A DNA stretch of 64,000 nucleotides, taken from positions 1,426,001 to 1,490,000 of the forward strand of contig BSBM01001662.1 in assembly GCA_027924585.1 (NCBI GenBank). Direction: 5' to 3'. Source of the DNA: Larix kaempferi. Its lineage: Eukaryota; Streptophyta; Pinopsida; Pinales; Pinaceae. Position 1 is the stretch's first letter. Each line of letters starts with the position of its first letter. The notes beneath the pieces are model-generated. The model saw nothing but the letters and a program-made list of their open reading frames with translations, was not told the origin of the DNA and ran no database searches. Below, one piece after another: positions 12,554 through 21,475 of the stretch. The translations under genes and the position numbers were made by a program.

Positions 12554-12991
12554 ATGAGTAATATTCATGCAGATGGTGGATTTTCTAATATTCATGTTGA
12601 AAATGAAGAACTCTACCCTTTGTTATATCAAGAAATATTGTCACCACCGTTTGATGCAGGTGTTCCTGATTTTAGCAGTGGTAGCAGTGAAGAAGACTTC
12701 GAAACTTTGCCTGCCTACATTCGCAACCCCAAAAAGCAAAGGAAGGAAATTATGGAGGGATCAACTGATCTCGATACTGATGTTATATAGGACTTTATAA
12801 CCAATGAAGAACCTGACGTGCCGGCTACCATTCCTGAAGTAAATCCTCTAATGGATTTCTCTGTTTTTGACAATGGGTTCCCCGACCCTGAATTTCCTAC
12901 AGCGGATGCTTTGCAAGCCACACCACCTGTCGATGATAGTGAACAATCTGTGATTGAATTTTTATGGTGCCACGAGACCTTATCTGATTAA
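12554..12991 (+). pseudogene. U3 open reading frame, 5' LTR copy (one nonsense mutation)
   Basis: 146 codons including the stop, beginning 'MSNIHADGGF' and ending 'EFLWCHETLSD'. It is interrupted by a TAG at 12788-12790 where the 3' LTR has CAG (Gln). The product would be acidic, with many D/E/P residues, no membrane segment and no cysteine-rich motif. I do not recognise the family. The frame is preserved over its whole length in both LTRs, without indels inside it, despite about a dozen amino-acid differences. Confidence 0.55.
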
Positions 12992-13134
12992 AGAACAAGT
13001 CTTTCTTTTGTGAAAGGTGGCGGAAAATCTTTTAAGCTTAAAAATAGTAAGATTTCTTGGATCGATGGTTAGACCCGATTTTGCAATCCCTATTTTGTAG
13101 AATTTCTCCTTTTGGAACTCTTATGTAAATTTGG

Positions 13135-13143
13135 TATATAAGG
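13135..13143 (+). promoter_or_regulatory. TATA box candidate of the LTR
   Basis: TATATAAGG at 13135-13143, repeated in the 3' LTR at 23031-23039. The better TATA match of the two in the LTR and ~880 bp from its end, it is the likelier site for genomic-RNA initiation. That would place the ORF at 12554 in U3. Confidence 0.45.
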
Positions 13144-14021
13144 AGGAATGTTTCCCTTAGTAAAGGGTTGGGAATTTTGGAATTGCAATTCAGCGGGAGT
13201 TTGGACTAAAGATACTATGTTTATCAGAGTCATTGAAATTTTTGTACAAGACTTCTCTATTCAGGAAAGTTATCTTTTAATTCACCTCCTATTGTTCTTC
13301 AAATTTCTTTGGGAATTGCTGAGTTAATGTTTCAAATTTGTCATCGGTTATGTGCTTAATCATTTGCAGGACATTCATTAATGTATAAGATCTCTCATAT
13401 TGATTTCTTTGTATGTCTGGATTATGCTCAAAGTTGTTCTATTAAATTTCTTTAATTGAACGCTTTCACTTTTATATTTCTGCAAATGATTCGATGCAAA
13501 TGAATATGCATAATCAAAGATTAATTTGTCAATTAACACAATGATTACAAATCAGATATTTGAATAGGCTCAAGCATTTTGAAGAATTGTCACTTAATTT
13601 TCATTAAATGATGAAACTTTAAATTAACAAGTGAAGAACCCAAAGACATTTATGTTCAAGGAACTTACTACTTGTTCATCACACTTCAGTTCTGATCTGC
13701 ACGACATCAACTTCTCCTTTTAGGTTAGATATGACTTAGAATAGGTTCTTTCCTTAGTTAGGTTAAGTTAGATCTTGGTAACTAGTTTTCACTTAGTTTT
13801 TCTTGATAGGGAAACTGATCTTTTAAGATCAAAACTTTTACTCATAGAGTGCCAATGGAGGCCAAATATCTGTGGGTGATTACCACACCAAACAGCTCGA
13901 GGATAGAATTTCCCTTACGCAGGTTCTTTCGAATCCTTTGGCTGGGTTTTCATCCCCTGTTGTGTGCCTTGGATCCATTCCAGCACTTTGCACTTGCCCT
14001 GTACCCCCGAGGCATCAACAA

Positions 14022-14040
14022 GTGGCGCTAGAAGGAGGGC
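14022..14040 (+). other. primer-binding site candidate
   Basis: TGGCGCTAGAAGGAGGG begins two bases after the 5' LTR, where a tRNA 3' end should pair. It is bracketed by the inverted pair GTGGC/GCCAC. I have not assigned the tRNA. Confidence 0.6.
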
Positions 14041-14052
14041 CACTAGTAAAAC

Positions 14053-15903
14053 ATGCCTAAGCAAACTACTAATAAACCTCCTCCAGCAAGTACTTTAATG
14101 GTTCAAACCCGAAGCCAGAGTAGGGCTTCAACATTCGAACAACCAACTAATACACAACCTACAATTCTCCCTGTCACGTCTACACAACCTACAGCTATAC
14201 CTGTCACACCTGTGATACAACAGGAGAATAGAGGAGATATCATTTTCACATCACCTACAAGAGGGCCCATCTCGTTAGAGCAGATATTGAAAACATCTGT
14301 CGATAGGGTCTTAAGAGCATAACAACGACTTGCCGATCAAAGACAGCATGGCCTGGCAGCCTTAAACTTAGAAAATATTCTACAGAGTAATGGTCGGGAA
14401 GATCAGCAAATTCCCACCGCACAGACTAGTGACTCACAGATTCAGTACGTCACTGATCTAAACACACAGGATCAACAACCTGAAAACCAGGAATCGATTC
14501 ATCGACCGGATTCTCCTGAATACAACCATGAGACCACCCACACAGCTACACAAGGTCAACCAAATCTTGGAGTCGGTGGTCCACCACTAACCCCCCCTTC
14601 ATCTTCATCATCTTCCTCTGACGAAGAGAATTATTCTAGTTCGTCATCCAAAGAAGAAGAACAAGAACCTCCAATGGATGGAGAAGGTCAAAACAGACCT
14701 TAGCTTGACCAAGGTGCAGTTTTCATATTAGGTGATCAACATAGATTACCAAAGAATCATGAGAAATGGCTACCTAGATACAACCTTGATGATAAGATAC
14801 CTGTGTTGGATCACATAAAAACTTTCATGCAGGAAATCAGGCTTAGAAGCGTGGTACATGAGGATGTAGTATGCAGACTCTTTCCATACACTTTTGAAGG
14901 TAAAGCGGACACTTGGTATTTTACTTTACCGGCCCAATCTATAACGTCCTGGGATGAATTCGAGAAACATTTTACCCAGATATTTGGGGATGGCAAAACA
15001 CCGCAAGATCTTGTCTTAGAGTTATCTTCCATGAAAACCAAAGGAAAAGAAAGGGTAAAAGACTTTAACCAAAGGTTTTCATATCTCAAAAACAGAATTC
15101 CTACCAATCTTCTTCCTGCTGAAGAATTGTTGGTGGCTTATTATGAAAAGGGTCTGCCTCCCCCTATTGCAATATGGGTCAAAAGGGCACAGAAGGGTAC
15201 TTTACTGGAAGCATTTGATGAAGCAATCCAAGTCGAGAAGGACATCTTTTGTTTGGAAGACAGCCCTGAAACTTCAGAAGGACAACCTTCCACTTCCAGG
15301 AAGAAAATTGAGACTGTCCCTAAACCCACAGTTCAGAACAAGGATTCATTTGATATGACTGACATGAAAAAATTCCTTTAGAGGATGTCAAATGAGATGG
15401 TGGATTTGAAGAAGAATGCTAATGATAATCAGAATCAGAATAGAGGTTTTGTAAGGCCACCATTTAGAAGACCTTACCAGCCTCCACAAATTCCACCACC
15501 ACCAAATCCGGCAGATGCACTCACAAACGATGAACTCTTTTCTATTTTTAGAGCATTGACGGCAGAATCTCAAGTCACCCCTGACACTTCTAATGATCAG
15601 ACTACCCCTGATCCTCCACTACCTGAAAAAGAAGCGGAAGGTGATTCGCATGTTGATGTTGTGGGTTGCTTTTCAGAACTTCCTATGTACGAAGAAGAAG
15701 AAGAAGAGCCTGAGGCGGTGTTTAACACACAACATCCTTATAATACAAGGTCAAGACCACAGCCACCTCAAGAACCTTCATCTTCTCTCCTGGTCCCCAC
15801 AAGAGACAAGACTGTCCCACAGAAGGATACAGTCCTCCCTCAAATGGAGTACAACCTGGTTGAAGACTTAAAAAGAGTCAAAGCAAACATCTCTTTGTTT
15901 TAG
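14053..15903 (+). pseudogene. gag polyprotein region of the gypsy element
   Basis: A single frame from ATG 14053, broken by stops at 14320, 14701, 15379 and 15901. It starts with a basic, Q/T/P-rich region, then an acidic serine tract ('PPSSSSSSSDEENY'). The capsid-like retrotransposon gag domain lies at about 14720-15250 ('FEGKADTWYFTL', 'WDEFEKHFTQIFG', 'ERVKDFNQRFSYLKNRIP', 'LVAYYEKGLPP'). A proline-rich linker and a poly-Glu stretch follow. I see no CCHC zinc knuckle. Gag would coat the RNA and form the virus-like particle. Confidence 0.85.
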
Positions 15904-16500
15904 CTACTCAAGGTTTCTACTATGAGGGATTCTTTACCTAAAAACATGATAGTCAAACAGCCTAAAGAGTCACAGAATAATAATCTAGACTCTGTCACTA
16001 AAACTGGTGATCAAAAACCAGCAAGTAAGACAACTCCTCCTTTCTTGCTTACTTTTGAGATTTTCAACCGGAATGTACACAACTGCATGATAGATTCGGG
16101 AGCATCATCAAATGTGATGCCCCTCTCTATTTACAGAAAATTGAATGCAACATGGGAACCCTGTCCAACCCAGATTGTGCAACTTGATAGATCCAAAGTC
16201 ATAGTGGTTGGCAAATTGAGAAACGTTCTGCTCACGTTGTCAGCTAATCCCAGGATCCATCAGACAGTTGACATTGTGATAGCTAACATCCCAGAAGCCT
16301 ATGGGATGTGGTTAAGCAGGGACTGGTCAGAGAAACTTGAAGGTTACTTTGCAACCGACTGGTCCCATTTATGGTTTCCCTACAACAGTCAACCGAATAA
16401 AATCAAAATCAGCAGAGAACCTTTTATGAAACAGACAGTCACTGATCTTAACGATTCAACTGAACCTGCTGGTTATCTCACCTCTCGTGCAGAGCAATTT
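15904..16500 (+). pseudogene. aspartic protease region of the gypsy element
   Basis: In frame with gag. The catalytic motif 'MIDSGASSNVMP' has its Asp codon at 16093-16095, and the flanking 'PFLLTFEIFNRNVHNC' fits a retropepsin beta strand. This region would process the polyprotein. The D-S-G-A core is intact even though neighbouring regions carry stops. Confidence 0.8.
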
Positions 16501-16650
16501 ACATTCGATACCTTTTTCGGTGAATTCTCAGCTAATGCCTCACCAAAAAAAAGCATTCAAAACGAATCACATATCACTCAGGTTACTTCTGTACCTTTTT
16601 CTGGTGAAATTGTGCATAATGTATATAATGTGAATACAAATTTTAGATTA

Positions 16651-17040
16651 GACGCTGTCTCATGGACCTTATTTTTTGATGGCTCCAAGTCCAAGGACAA
16701 AGGTGGAGCGGGTTGTGTTCTTATCAATCCTAAAGGAATGAAAATCATGATTGCTTGCAGGTTAGAATTTGATTGCACTATCAATGTAGCCGAATATGAA
16801 GCCCTTGTGCAGGGGCTCAAGAAGGCCATTGATTTAGGTGTGCAAGCATCAGAATGCTATGGAGACTCCGAAATTATAGTCAAGCAAGTCAGGAATAAAA
16901 TACACTGCTTATCACCGCGTTTGGCTAATTATCAAAAGTTGGTAAGGGATCTAACCAACTCATTTTCGGCATTCAATATTAAATCAATCCCAGGTCACAA
17001 AATTTTGATGCAGACCTGTTAGCAAATACAGCGTCTAGAC
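16651..17040 (+). pseudogene. RNase H domain located upstream of RT
   Basis: In frame with protease for most of its length, it shows the four acidic positions of an RNase H fold: 'LFFDGSKSKDKGGAG' (D, codon 16678-16680), 'NVAEYEALVQGL' (E, near 16799), 'CYGDSEIIVKQV' (D, near 16864) and, after a frameshift at about 17000, 'FDADLLANTASRL' (D). The AEYEAL and GDSE signatures resemble the archaeal/plant-type RNase H of Tat elements more than the classic gypsy RNase H. The catalytic set is complete here, unlike in the second RNase H at 18420. Confidence 0.85.
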
Positions 17041-18330
17041 TGATCCCGCCAGAAGGTCTGTCTCCTCAAACTTTTTCCATTGAATTGATGTATAGACCCT
17101 CTATTCCAGATAATGTGACTAATTGGAAAGTGTTTGATAATGAGCAACAGATACTCGACTTCCTCATTGCTCAGGATACGTTTCAAGACATGGCCATCGA
17201 TGAAGCAGAACATGAAAAGTCCCTCACTGATTCCTCGAACATCATCCTGAAGTTTGTGATCAATCTAGAAAAGTTTTACGATTTACAGGACAAGTTCAAA
17301 TCTCCAACTAATTGTAAAACTCAAAGCTGCTCCTTGAACTATGAGCGGGTCAACCTAAGCACCGAACAGGAACCTCGTTTCATCAATTTGGGAGTTGATT
17401 GTACCCCTGAAGAACGCAGAGCCATCATTGCATTGTGTAAACAGTATAAAGATGTTTCCGCCTAGACGTATGATGAATTAAAAACGTTTGACACTAACGT
17501 CATGTTCCATAATATACCCATGAAACCAGAGGTTAAGCCATTTCAACAAAAGCTGTGGAAGATGCACCCCAGTTTGGAGCCTTCTGTAAAAAAGGAGTTG
17601 GAGAAGCTGCTCACAGCTCGAGTTATCTTTCCGGTCATGCACACTCAATGGATCGCCAACTTAGTACCTGTCCGTTAGAAAAGCGGGGAAATTCGACAGT
17701 GTGTCGATTTCAGGAACCTAAATCGGGCTTCTGAGAAAGACAACTATCCTGTTCCACCAATGGAGCATATTCTTCAAAAGGTAGCAGGGTCAGAGATGTT
17801 TTCCCTCCTAGATGGTTTTTCGGGGTATAACCAGGTTATGGTTGCGCCGGACGATCAATTGAAAACAGCTTTCAGGACCCCATGGGGTACTTTTGCCTAC
17901 AGACGGATGCCTTTCGGACTGATCAATGCAGGAGCTACTTTTCAGACAGCTATGGATATAGCTTTCCGAGGGTTAATGCATAATTATGTCGTAGTTTACC
18001 TTGACGATATCACTATTTACTCTAAAAAACGACATGAACATGTGTTTGCTCTGAAACAAGTTTTTGATCGCTGCAGAAAATTCGGTATTTCTCTCAACCC
18101 GAAGAAATCTATTTTTGCAGCAACAGAAGGGAAGCTTCTGGGCTTTATTGTTTCGAAGGAAGGTATGATTATTGATCCTGAACGTATAGAGGCTATTTCA
18201 AAGATTGGTTTACCGGGTTCGCGCAAAGCAATGCAATCCTTTTTAGGTAAGATTAATTTTGTACTTAGGTTTGTACCAAATTTTGCCCAGATTGTTAAGC
18301 CATTACAACTTTTGGTCAAGAAAGATGTGC
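17041..18330 (+). pseudogene. reverse transcriptase of the gypsy element
   Basis: Recognised by 'QCVDFRNLNRASEKDNYPVP', 'FSLLDGFSGYNQV', 'AFRTPWGTFAYRRMPFGL', 'NAGATFQ', the catalytic 'VVYLDDITIYS' (Asp pair at about 18003-18008) and 'FLGKINFVLRFVPNFAQ'. Stops at 17463-17465 and 17677-17679 interrupt the N-terminal part; from 17680 to 18836 the frame is open. It would copy element RNA to DNA in the particle. Confidence 0.92.
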
Positions 18331-18399
18331 AGTTTACCTGGTCGCAGGAACAGAGAGATGTGTTTATCCTAATTTGTAAGGCCATTGCAGAAGCTCCTA

Positions 18400-18839
18400 C
18401 TCTCATGTCCCCATATTTTGATAAGGATTTCATTCTTTATACTTTTGCCACTGATTTTTCTTATGCAACTGTCTTAACTCAAAAGCATGACAATGATACA
18501 GAAATCCCAATCTCCTTTATGAGCTCAGCATTCAAAGGTGCAGAGCTTAAATACTCGCAGATCGATAAGCAAGCCTATGTGGTCTATCAATCCGTCAAAC
18601 ATTACAGACCCTACTTGCTGAAGTCTCGAACCAAAGTCATTGTTCCATATTCTGCTATCAGAAAAGTCCTCATCCAGAAAGAATTGGGGGAAAAGAGGGC
18701 CCATTGGATGACCGCACTACAAGAATATGATCTTGAGATCAAACCGGCTAAAATTGTTAAAGGACAAGGTCTTTGTCTTCTTACTGGGCAATCCAATGAC
18801 CCTGCACAGCAGCAGTCCGAATGGGATCACGAGGAATAA
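18400..18839 (+). pseudogene. second RNase H domain (gypsy type, catalytic residues partly lost)
   Basis: It follows RT directly in the same frame: 'FILYTFATDFSYATVLTQ', 'ISFMSSAFKGAELKYSQIDKQ', 'VKHYRPYLLKSRTKV' and 'RAHWMTALQEYDLEIKPAKI'. The first Asp survives (TDFS, where tDAS is usual), the expected Glu is Asp (QIDKQ), and the usual late Asp of the 'tDH' position is absent ('VIVPYSA'). The domain therefore looks structural rather than catalytic. The frame ends at TAA 18837-18839. Confidence 0.8.
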
Positions 18840-20138
18840 ATTCCCCCGGGTGTTGTTAATGTTATCGATGCCCCGACATCGGAATGGTACGACGATATCA
18901 AATTTTTCCTGAACCATGGGTTTGCTCCCGAAACCCCTGATTTTAAGAAAAGAAGGGCTTTAAGACTGAAATATGCTCCTTATCAATTCATTGATCAAGT
19001 TCTTTTTAGGAAAAAATTTGATGGAGTATTTCTTAGATGCTTGGAAAAACATGAAACTGATGACATTTTGTTTCAATTTTATGCAGGTCCTGCTGGAGGC
19101 CATTTTTCAAGAGAGACTACAGTACACAAGGTTCTTAGAGCCGGATATTACTGGCCCACGTTGTTTAAAGATGCTTATGCTTATGTGAGGAAGTGTGAGC
19201 CATGCCAGAAATGCACAGGCAAGTTTAGGAAACCTGCATTTCATTTACAACCTGTTACAATTCAGTTTCCATTTCAACAATGGGGACTAGATTTTGTTGG
19301 GCCTATAAACCCTCCTTCATCCCTCCAACACAAGTATATCCTCACAGCCACAGACTATTTCACTAGATGGGTTGAGGCAACTCCTCTTAAACAATGTAAT
19401 GTTTCCCAAGTAATCTCTTTCCTTGATAGCCAGATCGTCACACGCTTTGGCGCTCCAGAGTACTTAGTTTTCAATAATGCATCCTACTTCTCCTCAATCG
19501 ATATAACTGAATATGCCTTTGAAAAGGGGATTAAGCTTAAGTTTTCTACCAATTATTACCCACAAGGCAATGGTTTGGCTGAGTCGTCAAATAAGAATCT
19601 GATAAACATTCTCAAAAGGACCGTAGCTTCTCATCACAGGGATTGGCATACACAGTTATATAATGCTTTATGGGCATATCGAATTACCCCAAAAGCAGCA
19701 ATTGTGAATTCTCCCTATTGTTTGGTTTATGGCAAAGAAGCCATCATTCCCACTAATCTTACCATTCCTTCGCTACAATTGGCCCAGTCTGTCCAAGAAG
19801 ATGATTCTTCTCCCCTCCAGCAAAGAATTGACACCCTCTTGAAGCTAGAGGACAGGGAAATAGCCAAGAACAAGTTGTATCATCATTAGCAGATGGTGAA
19901 GAGATGGTTTGATGAAAAATCTTCATCTGACAGGGAATTTTCTGTTGGTGACCTGGTTCTAAGGTGGGATAAGCAACATAAAGATAAGAACCAATACACC
20001 AAATTTCAGCGCCTTTGGCTAGGACCTTTCATTATTACAGAAAAGATTGGTCCCGGCACTGTTTGATTACAGACGCTGGAGGGAGTTGTAGACACCTTCC
20101 CAGTGAATGTGTCTCTCCTCAAAAAGTATTTTGTTTGA
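18840..20138 (+). pseudogene. integrase of the gypsy element
   Basis: The zinc-binding part ends in 'VRKCEPCQKC'. The core has 'QWGLDFVGPINPP' (first Asp), 'GAPEYLVFNNASYF' where the second catalytic Asp of the S-D-N-G motif is Asn, and 'YYPQGNGLAESSNK' (Glu). The C-terminus continues past a stop at 19887-19889 with 'VKRWFDEKS', 'FSVGDLVLRW' and 'LWLGPFIITEKIG', and ends at TGA 20136-20138. No chromodomain is visible. The D-to-N change alone should abolish integration activity. Confidence 0.88.
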
Positions 20139-21475
20139 ACAATCTGATGCACTTGTACATAGGTGTCGTTTGTTTTTCAATCATTTGTTTTATTGCATTG
20201 ACATTTTGATTGGTTTTCTTGTTTTGTTTTAGTTTTCATTAATAAGGCTTCACACTTGTGGTAATGGCTTATGATCATGTTTCTTAGTAACAATTGCTTC
20301 TGGAGTTTCAGCATCGTTATCAATCTTACTTTCTGGCTTATGATTAGAATTTGCTCTGAAGAATAAATAGTCAAATAAGTGTAGTGTCTTTGGATACTTT
20401 TCACTTTGATCATTATCTTTCACAATGTTTTATTTGTGTAATTGAGGTATGGAGGATGGTCATCATTTCTCTATCTAGTGTTTCATGGTTGAACAACATA
20501 TTATAATAACCTGACCAGTTCCGTTTGCTCATGGATCCTTTTACAATCACTTTGAATATGAATTTTGTTTAAAATTATAAGTTACAAGGTAGGTGGTATT
20601 GTTATCAAGCTAGCCCATTAGGTTCATAGGTGTTTAAAGTGGAATGACATCTTCACATCAAGCCACCACACTTGGAAGATGACTTTCAGTTCTACTGGAA
20701 AGTGGAAGATCCTATTATAGGTCCATCCATTCATGATCCGCAAAGAACTGGTGAGTAACATTATCACTATATGGCCACCAAGCCATGATAATACCTTGTA
20801 GCCTATGCCAAAATAAATTGTTTTGTCTTTCATTATGGGATTTTTGTTGTATACAAGGACAGAGGGGGTCTTATCACAAGCCATCCCTGCTATGATCATG
20901 GGTTTGATCTTGGACTGGAGTTATCACTATGTGGTTACCAAGCCATGATAATTTCTTTTGGTCTGACAACCGGAAGACGAGTCTCGTCATCGAGCTAGCT
21001 TGACCAGTTTCTAGATCAGGCCTGTGAATGGCATTGTTTCATCTGATCTCCAAGTCAGTACAGTGGTCTTGTATCAACAAGGTTTTATATATATAATAAA
21101 TAAAAGAGAGAAAAAGAAAAAGAAAAGATAATGAAGTATCACTGAATATATATGTAACTAATAAACCAAGGTGATTTGTAATTAGGATATCCGTGAGCAT
21201 TTCTAAGATTGTCCCCAGGTTCAACACAAGTTGGTTTTCAATGATTACATCATGGTAAAGATTTGGTATTACTCTCTAAATCTCTTTATCGGATGAGTGT
21301 TATCTTTAAAATGATCATCGATTGAGATCTATCCATTTTCATGTTCACTGTTTGTTGGTTGTTATCTTTTGAGTATGTTTTTTTAATTGAGTTTCAAGAA
21401 ATCGGTTGATTGACATGTTGCCTCTAGATGGATTTGATTGCAAAGATAACTCGTTCTTCCCAGCCAGTCGCCATT
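20139..21475 (+). other. 3' non-coding internal region of the gypsy element
   Basis: 1.34 kb between the integrase stop and the 3' LTR with no recognisable domain. A ~32 bp phrase ('ttatcactatatggccacca' and a near copy) occurs at 20760 and 20921. A purine run (agagagaaaaagaaaaagaa) lies at about 21104-21128, but the bases next to the LTR ('cccagccagtcgccatt') are not a polypurine tract. Confidence 0.6.

Larger units (their letters stand above)
11711..14020 (+). repeat. 5' LTR of the gypsy element
   Basis: It runs from 'TGTTGTAGCCACAACAG' to 'GAGGCATCAACA'. It holds the motif array at 11945-12265, an ORF at 12554-12991 broken by one TAG, and TATA-like boxes at 12448 and 13135. Against the 3' LTR it lacks ~72 bp near 12040 and a 69 bp duplication of the ORF tail; otherwise the two copies differ by scattered substitutions. 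Confidence 0.93.

Noticed and set aside
18017-18433. Minus-strand ORF of 138 codons
   Set aside because: It is the antisense shadow of the gypsy reverse transcriptase, which carries all the conserved motifs on the other strand.
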